Positions 37,790 through 51,736 of a stretch of DNA of 64,000 bases are shown here, piece after piece. Position numbers and translations under genes: made by a program. The DNA is from Thamnaconus septentrionalis. Its lineage: Eukaryota > Chordata > Actinopteri > Tetraodontiformes > Monacanthidae. The DNA lies in the NCBI GenBank assembly GCA_009823395.1, contig CM020514.1, positions 14,215,466-14,279,465 on the forward strand. Reading direction: 5' to 3'. The notes beneath the pieces are model-generated. The model saw only the letters and a list, made by a program, of their open reading frames with translations, did no database searches and had not been told where the DNA came from. The first letter of the stretch is position 1. Each line of letters begins with the position of its first letter.

Positions 37790-39025
37790 TACAGCTGAGT
37801 CGGGGGGGGGCAAAGACGAAGAGAAAAGTCCAGAAACCGAACAGCTTTGTGCTAAACGCAAACGATCCAGTCACTCTGGCAGGAAACAATCAGTAACTTT
37901 ACAGGGGAAGAGTCTCTGTTTTCCCATGAGGCATTGCTGAAAGACGTAGGGGTAGAGGGGGGGGGGAGGTTACGGGGGAGTTAGAGGGGTACATCGAGCC
38001 GAACGGCATGAGGCCCGCCATTCAGCTGTGTGTCAGGAATGCGCGGCTCACTTCTCAAGGAAAAACTCCTCCATCACTTTTTGACATCTTGCGTGGATGT
38101 GGAGTTTTTTTTGTTCGTTTTTTTTTTTCTTTCTTTAGGAGAACATGTGGAGCAAATTGCATTACCTGGAGGAATGTGACCCGGTCAGAGGCAACAATTG
38201 ACTACATGTATTAAAGTAATACTTTCCTCCAGAAGGATCGCATCGGCGTCTTCGGAAAAAAAACAACCTGGTTATGAGTTTATTCCATCACAGAGCTGCA
38301 AGCGGCGTCTCTGCTCTTTTCAGAATTAACGGATCCAATATGAAGATTGTTTGTGGTTCAGATAATCTCAGCTGCCGGCTGCATTTTTTTTATCTGATAA
38401 AATGGAAGCCAAATTGGAAAATTAACATTTTGGCTAGACTGCTAACTGTTCAAGTTTAAAGTCTTGCAGATCCGTCTTGCCAAACTCCACTCTAGAGCAT
38501 TTTAGTTGGCCTTAGATTCGTAACCAATCCGTACTTTCGGTAACCAAACCGACACCCATCCAAAGGTTTGTCCAATCAGCTCCCAGCTGCCAGTTTTTTC
38601 CTTCCTTTTCCCTTTATCTATGTGAAATAAACTGATAAAAGTACTTTGTATGTGAGCTCATAAAACCATTTGAATCATTTCATACTCCTTAATAATCAAT
38701 CAATAACCAATTCCCTCCCCCACCCAATCAGGGGAACCTACATTCAAAACTGGGATGTTGACCTCCTCCTGACTGGTCACGTGGTTCTCAATCCCAGGCC
38801 TGGCAGCAGTGGTGTGTGTGCTTTTTTTTTTTTTTGTCCTTTCCTTCCTGAGCGAAGTCTGCTGTTGGTTGGAATTAGTTACATCATTTGGATGCCTTGC
38901 CTATCTAATGGTGCGGCCATGGCAGAAGCCTTCAGGCTGCATTAAAGCAGGCATCAGCCCACGACAGAGGGCAGCCGACAGAGAACTACACCACAAACTA
39001 ACAATGGTAGCCCCAGTTTTTTTTG

Positions 39026-39029
<4 letters not shown>

Positions 39030-39098
<69 letters not shown>
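39030..39098. repeat. (TA)34
   Basis: Perfect TA repeat. Confidence 0.96.
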
Positions 39099-39099
<1 letters not shown>

Positions 39100-39411
39100 C
39101 GCCCAGCAGGTGTCAGCCACAGCAGTCTCCCTGCCCTCTCTGACACCCCGTGGCCGCCTCGCTCCACCATATGAAAGAAAGGCGGGGGGAGAAGGGGTGA
39201 GGAGGGGGAGGCAGCTGCCGCCTGGGATTAGGTACCTGAATCCAATCTTGAGGAGCAGTGAGCTCCAGTGGCGTTAAAGTGTTTTCTGGAGAATTTCTCC
39301 TGTTCCCCCACTAGCTGATTATTTCCAGATTTTAGTTCTGCCTCAGCGGAGATGAGCTCCACTCAGTTTTTTTTCCCTTCCTTCTCCAACCCCCCGCACC
39401 TCCCTCCACCC

Positions 39412-39436
39412 TTTTTTTTTTTTTTTTTTTTTTTTT
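39412..39436. repeat. T25 tract
   Basis: Homopolymer run. Confidence 0.93.
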
Positions 39437-39807
39437 AGCCAGTCGTGGTTAAGATGTGGTTTGACACTCGGCGGCCACACTCGCGCCAGTTGTATAATCC
39501 CATTTGGAGGAGCGCATCTCAGAGGCACATTACAAATTCCTCAAACTGATTTTTAGCATTCGTCAACGGCGCGTTGCAGCATTGAACTTACACTCATGAC
39601 CTGGGGTTGGTGGACTGCTTCTCATTTCTTTCCTTTTTTTTTCCATGCTGCTTTTCCCTCTCCCCTCAACCATCTGAAACCGGCGCTTTTCCTTTTAACT
39701 TCCCTTCCGCCTTCTTCTTTCACCAGTGTCAGCACTGCTCTGTCTACTCTTGCTCATTAACCTTGCTTGTTCTTCCACGTCATAGCTCTGCTAATATGAC
39801 GCCCCCC

Positions 39808-39951
39808 CACTCTCTCTCCCTCTCTCTCTCTCTACACACATGCACTCGCACACACACACTCTCTACACACACACACACACTCTCTCCCTCTCTCAATATA
39901 TATATATATAAATATATGTATATATAAATATATATACATACACACACACAC
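39808..39951. repeat. compound CT / CA / TA / CA microsatellite
   Basis: Alternating blocks of CT, CA, CT, TA and CA over about 145 bp. Confidence 0.9.
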
Positions 39952-41537
39952 TTGCATTTGAAAAGCAAATTAAAGAAGAAGGAAGCTTCTTTGCAACGGA
40001 GCTGCGATGTGATTGGCTCGCAGCAAAATCACCTCTGACCTGCACGATTACAGGCCGATCTCAGCGCAGGGTTTCTACACGCGAGAACACATTTGATTCA
40101 ATGAACAGCCAGCTTATGTTTATTCACGGCAACTTGTGTTGGCCGCTGGAAAAAAAACGAGTTTTTTGTTTTGTTTGTTTTTCTTCGTTCTGCCGGAAAT
40201 TCTTTCACACGGAAATGAGACAGATGTGCGTGAACCTATTATTAGGTATCAAACGCGGCATCCTCGCGAGGTTCATTTGCCGCGATGTGTTGGTGGCTTT
40301 TGATCCGGGGCGCCACAGAAGCCGCCTTTATTCATTCGCCAGAGAAAAAGACCTGTCACGGCCGGCTCAGATCTCTCCAGATGGGCAGGGACGGCGACGG
40401 CACTGCCGCTGAAACTGAACTCAGTCGAGATCAATATCACTGTGAAGGCACTTTCTCAATCTGTGAGAGCGCCTCCGGTGGTGAGGAGCTCTTTGGAGTT
40501 TAATGGGGATGTTTTGTTTAAGGATGCGAGTCACTTGGAGATTGGAGTGAGGCTTGTTTACTCATATGGTATAATTATATCTGCTGACTAAATCTTGATA
40601 AATGATTTCCATTGCAATAGAAATCCAATGCGGGCAGTGAGGACATTTCTTAGAGGAAGTCATTGAGGTGAAGAATTCATCAACAACCACCCGATCAGAC
40701 GTCTCTCTTGGGTATTCGGTCCGAGGCGGCCAGTGTGGTGTCAAGTAAAATCAGCCCCCCTGAAGTGTGACCTGGGAAACCCCGTGCGGTGGCCGGACCT
40801 TCTGTCTCCACAGTCACAGGAGATGCCTGCTCCAAAGCGTTGAGCGCGTGCGAACCCAAATTTGGTTGAGCAGTCAAAGAGAAGTGTGACACCTACTCAG
40901 CCCGAGACTTCCTTCTTTGCTCGGCAAAACCAATTTATGGCAAGTGAAAGGGGCAAAAAAAAAAAAACGCTGCCGCTTGAATGTCAGTCGCCATAGCAAC
41001 TGCACAAGCCATACCTTTGCGCTGTCATTACAATTAACCCCCTTTCGCCTTTTTAAAAAAAAAAAAAAAATCTTAATCACGTTTGGTTGTGTAATCAGAT
41101 ACGAACCTTTCACCCGCCGCCAATCTGAATGCATCGTCCGTCAGCCGCCTCCTGCTACACGCTGCCACCCGGTGTGGGCAAAAGATTGCGACACGACTGG
41201 GTGTTTATATTTAAATGATGAACACCGAGTGAAAGTAGATGTTGTGAGTTTTTTTGATTTTTTTTAAGAAAGGCAAAACAAAGCTAATAGTATGAAACGG
41301 CTGTAATTTAATCAGCTGTGTCTGTAATACATCTGTTATAACTGAGTTTCCTTCTTGTCGTGTTTTTTATGTCACAGCGATACTGTCTGAGCAACTTGTG
41401 CTTCGCATGTGTTCATTTAAAATTTCAGTCGTCTGTTTTTGTATTAATCAAGAAAAGTAGATTTAGTTCACCGTCATCGACTGCATTTAAATAAAGAGAA
41501 GGAACAAAAACACCCGCGTTTCAACAAGTCTGTCTAC

Positions 41538-41578
41538 ATTATTATCATTATTATTATTACTACTACTACGACTACTAT
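41538..41578. repeat. (ATT)n(ACT)n
   Basis: Imperfect compound trinucleotide repeat. Confidence 0.8.
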
Positions 41579-43684
41579 GCACAGTATTAGCGAAACAATT
41601 TTTTTAATGAATGCCCCTGCTCACCCTTCTGAGCCGAGGCATTTGAGACACAATTATTTTTCCTGCACAAACAATTTGTTTTTTTACATGCACTTGATGG
41701 ATTTCTGCAGAAAGACCTTTATTGTGAAGTTTGCAACAACACCTCACACCGTGCATTCGATGGGAATATTCTCAGTGATTGGCTCATTGTGGGTTTTTAG
41801 AGCATTTCGTATTGATTGAGTCTCCCTTCCTATCCACACAACTCAAATTTGCTGCTGCGCTGAACTGACAACTATATGTAAAGACCCAAAACAGCCAAGG
41901 ATTTACCTTCTTACTGCATTTGCCTTCCTTTGTCTTGGGAATTTAAAGTAAAAATGACCCGAGCGGGTGTCGGTACAGGGGCAGGTAATTAGTAGGTGTG
42001 GATTTGGAAAAGGCGGGTTAGACGACTGCGCCGGAATACTGAGGATGGAGACATCTGGGCAGTGCTCTAATACCTGCCTGGCTCCAGCTTGATTAAGGCG
42101 GCCAAGACTCGTCCAGAGTTGTTTGATGTCACCGTTAACCGCGCGATGATGACACATCTCTGTGTTGCCGCTAATGACGACAGAGGAGGCCAATGCCGCA
42201 GCACTGTCCAGGGGAATCCAACAAAGCACTCGTTAAGAGGTCCAATAATTAAAATATTGATTAATTAGTCTTACCTTGACTTTACAGTCACGCTTTATCA
42301 AAAGCGAGGGGACTATAATTACCGCGACACGCCGCCACGGGATGACCTCTTCTCTTTTTTGGGGGGTCGCATGTAATGAAAAAGAACATTTCTTTAACTG
42401 CTTTTTAAATTTGTGACCTGTAAAATTTTAATGGGGGAGGTACAGTGGGTGTCGGATGTGGATTGGCAGCAGAGTCATGGGTGGCTAATGTCTGCGAGGC
42501 CGGTTAAGTGGCTGTACACACCGGGGAGCTCGGGAGCCCTCTCCAGAGGGACTGGTCAGGGTGACTGTGTTTAAACAAAATTGCATTCAGCAGCAGCCTC
42601 TGCATAGCCACAATGAATAATTACACTAAACTTGACTTTTCTAGTGTTACAGGTCCATTTTTCCCTTTTACTGAGCCGTCGAAAATCTCTGAAAATAGCC
42701 AGCCGGAATGTTTTTAAGAAGCGCGGAAAAGCGGTTATCAAAGTTCTTTGATACAAGCACTTTTTTGTGGCCGGCATTTTGGCGGTTAGTTAATGAAGAG
42801 GTGTTGAACAGGAATTGAATCCTATTTTCCACTCCATAGAGTCAGAAAATGGTACTTCAGACACTCAGGAATCCCAATTTTGCTTCTGAAATTGGAAATG
42901 TGTAGACACGAGAGTGAGGCGCTTTCGTCAACAAAGTTTAGGCTGACCGCTGGCAGGTTGCAAAGCCGGACTTTGCAAATGTAAAAGTCCTGTACCAGGC
43001 CATCGTACTAGCTGGAAATGATGTTGCATTTACTCTGTTGGTTTGTAGACTGATCTACTCTCACCTCCAGAAAAAAATTTAGTCTTGATGTCTTTTTTTT
43101 TCTTCTGACTCAAAGGTCCAATTCATATAGAACATTTCAAGGGGTTGATAGGCATGCAATAGAAATGGCATGTAACAGGAAATATATGTTTCTTTGTTAG
43201 AAGTCAGTCAAAACAGATGTGTGTTATTTTTTATTATTGCACCACTGCATAGCTACACTATAACATCATCATCTGCTTTCTGACCATTAGATGCTACTTA
43301 ATCCTACACTCTCGGTCTTGAAAACACCTCAATAATTAACAACCGGTCAAAGTTTAAAAGGCAACAAAACAGTCAACAACACAGCATCAGAGGAGCAAAC
43401 AGTCGCCATTAAAGTAAAAGATTTAGCCGTTGAAGATGAAAACATTTGCTGAAAAAATGTTGTTTTTGCCAATTACCACATGCAGGAGGATGTAGAAAAA
43501 TTACACAAGTAACAACAGGATTGTATGATGCATAACACGTAATGGGGGCACTTTTCATAAATTGCTTTCACTTAAAGCCTCCCACCAGCCGCCCACAGGA
43601 TTTGAACTGTTCCTCAGTTGTACATTTACAAGATACTTTATTTAAAACGGGAGGTGGGCGTTACATTGACATTCTCAATTTACA

Positions 43685-43720
43685 GTATAGATAGACAGAT
43701 AGATAGATAGATAGATAGAT
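43685..43720. repeat. (ATAG)9
   Basis: Tetranucleotide repeat with one ACAG unit. Confidence 0.93.
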
Positions 43721-45240
43721 GGTGTTTGAATGATGTAAATTAGTCCTAAAATCACAGGAAGTCCATTATGAAAAGGTTGCGGGAACACAGCCAATGTCTT
43801 TCATATTCTAATGAGATATGAACAGTGCTACACCTCCGTCATTTTGCTGCATCAGAACCTATGTCCACCCTACCTTTGTTTGCACCCTATATTTGCATTT
43901 CAAAGGGAGCCCCTGGGAAGCCACTTTGCATATTTACATCTGATTAACAACTTTAAATGAAAATCAAAATCTAGAATTATTTCCTTTCCCCTTCTCCCGG
44001 TTGCAGACTACTGGCAGATTCTCTACCATTAAGTGCGACGTATTAATGTCTTACTCAGAAAGATGAGGACTAATGCAAGCAGGCTCCTCCTGTGTTGGCC
44101 AGGTGTTAAAACATCTTGTTAATTAAATGTTTTTCAAAAGAAGACTTGCGTTTAGAAAATTGTTGTGTCCACACCCCTGTGAGAATGTTAGAAGAGAAAT
44201 TAGTCTTTTTATGAGTGCAAATGCAATATAAACATACTAGTGCGTAATACTATTCTCTATCAGTAATATATTTTAAGTAATAACTTTAAATGAAATGGCT
44301 CTGAAGTGATACCGATTTAATCCTATTTTATGGTGTATTCATTCCAGACAGACTCATTCAAATTTCATGACCATCCCTTAGCAGTCCCATTATTATGTAT
44401 TTTGTACACATCTGTCCATAATAGTGAATTAAAGGGAGGGTGAAAGAATGGTCAAGCTACCACATCATTAATATAATCCCAAATTCTTGCATTTGGAGAC
44501 AAAAAAAAACACAAAGTTCAGAGTGCTGAGGTAAAGCTTGGTCATGGTTGGGGGAATTTAAAAAAGAAGAAGAAGAAGGGAGGCTATAAATTTCTGATGG
44601 AAGCTTTGTTCTGCCGTGCTCTCCATGAGACATAAAATATGAACTAACTATGTGATTATTAATTGGGCCCATTGTAATTTGAGGATTCTGGGCTGCATAT
44701 TGTTGGCAGCTCTCCACAGGGTCCGTCTGCGCAGGAACGTGTCGAGGGGCTCGCAGCCAGGATGCCTCAGCCATTTAGAGAGCGGCTCGCCACTCGCGCA
44801 TCGGCATACCAATGAGTGGGGTTAAAAAGGCACGGCTCCTCTCACAGACGTCCCTCCTTCTGCAGCTCGGCTCCAAAGGGTCTCCACGGACTAATTTCCA
44901 AAACCACCTCTTAATGTAGGCTTGTGTCAATCACCTGAACAGACAGCTTCATCCCCCCTGATATGAAGTGGTCACACGGCAGCGGACCAAAAGGAAATAC
45001 AAAACTGTAGCACTCGCTCGTTTCGGGGGCGAGGAAAAATAACAGAAAAAGGGATTTTATGCACATGCTGTATCGTTAATATTGTATTGAAAATATTGCT
45101 TTGTTTTTTTCCAGTACAAAGATAGGCCCAAACCAAAAAAGAGAAGCAATTATTAGAATTATTACATGGCTGTTTTTTTTTTAAATCCTCCAAAGAGATT
45201 TATTCATAACGCAAACTTTAAATAAATCAAGTCAGATCTA

Positions 45241-45242
<2 letters not shown>

Positions 45243-45297
<55 letters not shown>
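45243..45297. repeat. (GT)27
   Basis: Perfect GT repeat. Confidence 0.96.
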
Positions 45298-46516
45298 ATG
45301 AAGCAGCCATCTGCATGAGTTTGCATTATATTTTTTCATGATGCACCGTTGAATTTTTATGCTGTGTTGATCAATAGCTTTCTCATCACATATGCAGATG
45401 ACACTGTGTAGTTCTGCAACGAGAATTGCGCCACTAGGAATATTCCTGAAAGCTCCCTGACCTGGTTTTGGTGACTGCTTGTGTATTAATACATTTTGTA
45501 GTAGTTGTCTAATCTATCCAAGTAGTTTGAATACTACACATACTTCTGTAGTTTTACTATCGACTGCAGTAGGGCCAATAACAAATTTCCTTGTAGTTAC
45601 AATAAATAAGCTGATCCAAATGTGTCAGTGAACCACATGTTTAAAAACTTGTGGTTCAAAAAGCACCATTGAACTAAATCACGATATCTTCAGAATCAAA
45701 AAGACTTGCTTGTATTCAATCTTTCAGCCAACCATGAAGACCTCACAGTCACTGTGTAGCCTGAATATAGATGGTGTCATCTGAACAAACACACTCAGGT
45801 TCAACTCCCAAACACAACTTATTGCGCGCTCTATTCCGGAACCTTTTCACGCTCTGGTTTCTCTGAACATTGAATAGAATAGTGAGAGAGGGAGAGTGAA
45901 AAAAAACAGCTTCCCTCACACTGAGTTTTGCTTTTTGTGTCACAATACAAGATGACATACGACATGAAAAATGATGAGAAACCTGTGGGGAGGCTTCCAG
46001 CAGATTGATTCTCCCATCACTTCATTCTTTTCTAGTTAGTCTTTTATTGGCTACAAAGGTAGAGGCGTTGTGAAGCCGAGCGAGAGAGGAGTGAACCGGC
46101 CTGCCCTGTTTAATCCACAGGGCATTGAAGGAGGGTGATCACTTCTTAGGAGCACAAAGGCCTACAAGGAAATCAGCGCAGTCTATGAGATCCCAAAGCT
46201 GATTTAAAGAAAAGATGTCCCAGCTTGGGCTCCCGGACTTTAACAGGAACAAGGCCATCCTGTACAATGACAACCTGAGGCTGCTGAGGAAAGCGCCATT
46301 CACCGACGAATAAGGAGAAGCTCAGGTTTGAAAGAAGAGACGGCACTGCTTCCAGAAGAAAAGACTTTAGCTTCTCGCAAGCAATAATAAAATGCTGTCG
46401 GAACTGTTCAGTCTCCACAGCACGTAATAGACGACAAATTAACTGCTGCTGCTCTTTGTGTTTTCTGCTGTTCACTTCTTCTTTCATGCTTTAGTTATGG
46501 TTAGTGTCGGGCAGAT

Positions 46517-46580
46517 CCATACAGGTATGGATGAAACCCATACCAACGTTGGTACTGGTTTCAGAATCTGGTCGATACCA
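46517..46580. other. nested short palindromes, possible transposon end
   Basis: CCATAC-AG-GTATGG (46517-46530) is followed by the perfect palindrome ACCAACGTTGGT (46542-46553). Such stacking is common at decayed hAT-type ends, but no partner end was found. Confidence 0.25.
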
Positions 46581-46790
46581 GTGGGATTGGACCGCCGGTC
46601 TCCTTTTTACATTTTGTCTTCTGCGTTGCTCCTTCAGGCAGTCGCTTGGTTAAGGTGTAGCTCAAAAGCATCGGTTTTGGTATTCATTTCAAGGAAACTG
46701 TATTTTTGTGCAGCCCAAGTTGTCACAAACTGGTGTGGGGCAAAACGCTGTGGGCTTTTTGTTGTTTTGATATGTATGATGTATTAATCA

Positions 46791-46792
46791 TT

Positions 46793-46836
<44 letters not shown>

Positions 46837-46852
46837 TTTTTTTTTTTTTTTT
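46791..46852. repeat. (TTTC)n followed by T-run
   Basis: Perfect tetranucleotide repeat then T17. Confidence 0.93.
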
Positions 46853-48801
46853 ACAAAAAAGGGCAGTAACACTCATTAACAAGGTTACTTTGCCAGCCCT
46901 GAAGCTGCATGTGTTGGAATTGAAAGATTTTTTTTATTTGTAGAACATTATGAGTCATGTTTACAGACAAAAAATGATTCTTATCTTAAAAGAATAAACA
47001 GATAAAGACTCAAGAGTCTTTGTCTGTAGACGAGAAGGACTGCAAAAGATGACAAAAATGTACAAATGCTGGTAGCAGATGTTTGTCTTTGTAGGATTCT
47101 CAGCATAATGACATCAAATGCTGGGCAAATATGGAACTGAAGTGAAGCTGTAATCAGAAACTATGGACTTTAATGTGTATGTGATGATTGCAAGTGATTG
47201 TTTCAGCCGTTGCTAAATTGTGTTATTTATTCGCTATTTCTGCTGTTTGTTATTGGGACATGTAAGAAATGCTTTTAGAAAGTTGTCGCTGTTTTGGAAA
47301 TGACACATCGGAATGAGTAAATAAGCCAACTATAAATGAGCGAGGGCTGATGCCGATATGTTATCTCGTGATGTATTTTGGCTTGCAGACACCAGGAGAA
47401 AACATTTATTTTCTCCTTACAGGCAGTTGAGTCCATCTGTATCCCCAAAAACTTCAATTACTGCAAAACAGCGAACGGAACAAAACAAATTGGAAAAAAA
47501 TCCATTTAAACTGGACGAAGGAATCAGAAGATAACGACATTATTTATCCCGCCGTGTTCTCTTTCTGAAACACAATGCAGTCAGATGCATGAAAGATTAG
47601 TGGCACAACAGTTGGCTGGACAACCGGCGGCAATTTTGGGGACGTAATTAGAGTTCTGGGTTCTTTCTGCAGCTTTGTCATCTTTAGTTCAAAGGCATTG
47701 ATTGCGCTTGTGAGCTCTTATCTACCTGATGATGAGCATTCATTTCGAACAATGTTAACATGATCCCACACAGGTATTTTATGTCATTTATTAAAAGAAA
47801 AGTAAAGTGCGTAGACAGGAAGCGGATTCTTTGCCGGCAGTTTTGGTGGCGAACAGGAGGAGGAGGCTTTTTTTCCCCCATCTCTCTCTTGTGCGTTGGT
47901 TCTTGTGCAAAATTAATGAAGGGGAACTCTGACTTTTAGTCAATGTAAAAATTTCATTAATGTTATTATTCAGTCACCTCTGTGGTCCTGCATTTATATC
48001 ATAGACGACTCATGTGTTGAATCCTGATTGGCCACATTTCCATTTCTTCGACATCAGGGGACCATAAAATAGGGACGTCTGGGACGAGGGCATCTGAGTG
48101 CTGCATATCTATGGAAGGCACTCTACAAACACAAGACACAACTTGCCTGCAACACTCCTATTTATGCTCATTTATACATATGTATGTATATATACATATA
48201 TATATATTCACACATCCTGGTTGCCGGGTGTTTAAATACAGGTGACAAAGGCATATTACATTACACTTTTGATGACAAATCAAACACCTCTTCTGGCCTC
48301 TTGCTCATATTTTTATTCATTAATCTTCAAGATTAAATAGCATGTAATATCATTACATGCCCAGAAGTTAATGTCAAAGATGTATTTCTGCTCCCTTCTG
48401 TGCTGAAAACAGGTTGCGGGACACTTTATGTTTATGTCAGAACAAACATAACAGATGTAAGCGTGCAACCACGGGGCTCTAAATTCAATACACCCTGTGC
48501 CAGGGTCAGTAGGTGAGGAATTGTTATTCCGTGCCGTGACACCGACGAAAGAATGTATTGACAAAGTCCGCGCTGGTTTGATATGTACATAAAGCAGCGT
48601 GAGGGTGCTGCTGTGTGCGGAAACTCTCTCTCCTCAGCAGCTATAAGTAACTCCCTGCAGAGCAGCTCGCAGAGAAGCACTCTGGAAATTTACATCCAGA
48701 CCCAGGTCAGCTTTTATACAGTTTGCTGGGCTTCTTCCCCTATGCAGAAAGGTTTCGCTCATGAGGGTTTAGGAATTATGTGAAATCAGGTGACCACACA
48801 A

Positions 48802-48837
48802 TATCTATCTATCTATCTATATATCTATCTATCTATT
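48802..48837. repeat. (ATCT)n
   Basis: Tetranucleotide repeat with an ATAT interruption. Confidence 0.92.
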
Positions 48838-50199
48838 TCTGTTTATATCTAGGGATTTTCAGGTTAATGTTGTGAAGCTGTTCCAATTTGGAGATCTGAA
48901 AATGGGCAACATTTATATACATTTTTAACTGGTTTTGTTTGTCACTCCAGAAGATTGTTTAAACTTCCAAAATAAAGGATAAATGGTTACATATGTGACA
49001 CATTTCATCTCCATCCATTGATAAAACCCTGTACTTGGTCTTCCTACACAGTCTGTCGTCATGTTCAAAATAAAGTTAATTCAAAAACCTGCTCCCAGAC
49101 GTTTCTCCACTTTCTCCTCGTTTAACCACCTGTGGGAAAACATCCAGGTCTTTCACTGGCCTGCCAGTTAACTTTGGAAGAAAAAAACAAACAAAGATAA
49201 CACGTCCTGTGTGATGTGAACAAATGATGGGGAACAAGGTGTGTTTTTGTCTTTGTGGAGGTAAATACAGCCTTTGCCTGCTGCCTGCTACCACACACAA
49301 ACACACAAACATCGCCCATAAATTCCTATCGCCACATTTTTGATCAGCAAGTTTGAGAAAATACGACGGCAATCACTGAGCACCTCTGCAAACCGCCACG
49401 AGTAAATATGTTGTGTGTTCAGCCGCCCCGTTACGGACAAAGATGCATTCCTCTCTTTATTAGCACGCAGCCGGTGTCTGAGGTCACGGCCATTCCGTCC
49501 ATATCCCATTTCTCGGTGTATCTTTAGCAAGCAAACCAAAATGTGTAGCGGCGGCGGCTTCGTGCAGACTGAGGTCTTTCTCTCAGTTGTTGCTATATGC
49601 AGGTCAAAGAGGAATCTTTTGAAAACTGGAAGATAGGAATACTGCCCAGCGTGAAATGAAAGTGGTTTACAAAGCTATGACTATTCTCTTAAACGTCTGA
49701 CCAGAGCGAACTGATATTCAGCGGAAATACTCTCAGTGCAAATATTGTTGCACCTGCTCTATCACTTTTGTACCTCTATACACACGGTATCATCTGGAAG
49801 CCTGCGCCGGACTGAGATTCAATTAACTTGTGTTATAATAAGGGGCAACGACTGGGAGCTAGCAGTACACAACCGAGGCTCCAGGCAATGATTGACGTTA
49901 GCCTCCATTCAACCTCGGCGTGAAAGAAGCGCTAAGTAAAATAGCGTGCTTTAAAAAGAGAGGGAGAAAAAAGGAAACCCTCTGTGTTTATTAAATTGTG
50001 CAGGAAAAAAAAAAACAGCCCATATATTCTTTGGTCACATCAAATGTTGTTTGTTGAACATGTCTGCTGGATCAGTGGCGAAAAAAAAGAAAAGTGTAGC
50101 GTTATTGTGGCTTGTTGATGAATCAAGCAAGTCGATGAGCCGCGCTGTAAATCTCTGGGTTGAAGGACGAGCTGTATCTCATTACAGCCTCGACGTGGC

Positions 50200-50221
50200 G
50201 GAGGAGGAGGAAGAGGAAAAG

Positions 50222-50253
<32 letters not shown>

Positions 50254-50255
50254 AA
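50200..50255. repeat. (GGA)n purine tract
   Basis: Imperfect GGA/GAA repeat, purine-only. Confidence 0.9.
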
Positions 50256-51700
50256 CCTCCGGGCGATGAGAGAGGCCGGCGGAGAGACAACTTGGTGATT
50301 TTAGCGTCTCACCTTGAAGATTCTGGCAACGCAAAAGAATGTCGACGTTCACATTCCAAATTCATTATTTTTTGATTCTCATGTAAAAAAAAAATCTGAT
50401 CTTTCTTTTTACTTCTAGGATTCCAGTGAGGGTAATAGCCAGAATAAAACTACATGGATCTCAGCATATTTAGCCCTCTGTTTACATCCTCCGCTAAAAC
50501 CGAGGCTATATTGGTAGCTTCGGCTTCGACGACCGATGTCACATTGTTTTTTTTCTAAGACTCCAACCAAGGTGTCCCGTCTTCAAGCTAATCAGAATGT
50601 TGTGAGAAAGCCAGAAACTGGATGAAGTATCACGACATCTTCAAGTAGGAGGCCAGTTTTCTTGTTTTGCTTCTTTAATAGCGACAAAATTGTCCATTTG
50701 GGTCCAATAAAACAACTTCTCTTTCTGTAACCATTGTGTTGCCTTGTGTAGTTTTTGTGTAGCTTTGGTTTGTCCAACTCGCAGAAGTAAGAGTTTCACA
50801 CACTGCTGTGGAACATGACAAAACTGCTGCAAATGACAAAAAAAACAAAAAAAAAAACTGAAAAAGCCTCAATAGAAACATTAATTGTTTTGAGATCATC
50901 TTTCAGCTCGTAAATTGATTACTGCAGTCATGCAACACGAGACCTTGAAGTTTTAGTGTTATTTTATCTTAAATATTGACGACGCCTATTTTGTCGTCTG
51001 CTGCTGCTCTCCTCTGATGCCGCTTTTCTCTTTGCGGGTCTCTTCCTGCAAACAAATGGCTTCCTATTTGTGCTGAGTGAATGACAGTGTCAGATCCTGC
51101 GTCTCACCTTTGATGATACACTCCGCTGCACACTTCACAGTCCACCACTCTTCCGCACCGCGGCCCCGGAATATATTACTCTTGTTGTTCCGCCGCGCCG
51201 TCAGGACCGCGCATTTAGTGTCAGCTAAACACACGAGCAGCGCCCGGCGCCGGCACCACGTGTCTTCAAAGGCTTCCGTCTGCGACAAGTGAGAGGACGA
51301 AGAGGGAGAACCGGAAGACTGAGGTGAAAGAGGGAAACACTTTTAGCGCACACGAGGAACCTGGCGTGTACGCTGGCCAAACGGGAATGCAGCTATAAAC
51401 GTGAAGAGAGAAGATTGTTGGTCGGTAAATAGTGGAAGTTGAAGAAAGATTACTTGAAAAACTACATCAAAGAGCTTTGGAACAAAAATAAGAATCTTCA
51501 CAAATTGTAATAATAACATGAGTTGGAGTTATTATTCTCCTCAGGAAGGAAAAACTCTTGTGAGATTTTTAACAGCGATGCCAACAAGTTTAGAACAAAC
51601 GAGTTTGTCATAGTTGCTTGTAAAGTGGCTGCTTAGAGGTGACATAACATGATGTGGCGTGATTTAATATTGACTAATAATTGCCTGAGTGACACACACT

Positions 51701-51703
<3 letters not shown>

Positions 51704-51733
<30 letters not shown>
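51704..51733. repeat. (CA)15
   Basis: Perfect CA repeat. Confidence 0.94.

Positions 51734-51736
<3 letters not shown>

Larger units (their letters stand above)
34523..39029. other. non-coding region with GC-rich patches
   Basis: 34930-35330 is very GC-rich and CpG-rich, and 37560-37760 is moderately so; both could be CpG islands without a recognised exon. 35820-36210 is unique and AT-balanced. Purine repeats as listed. Confidence 0.4.
39952..45242. other. non-coding region
   Basis: No exon recognised. 42230-42350 carries clustered TTAATTAG-type homeodomain words. 43600-44450 is AT-rich and unique-looking. Confidence 0.45.

Noticed and set aside
46173..46487. 104-codon minus frame resembling a small protein (MKEEVNSRKHKEQQQ...)
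   Set aside because: No domain, no splice signals noted and no recognisable transposase motif on either strand; not strong enough to list.
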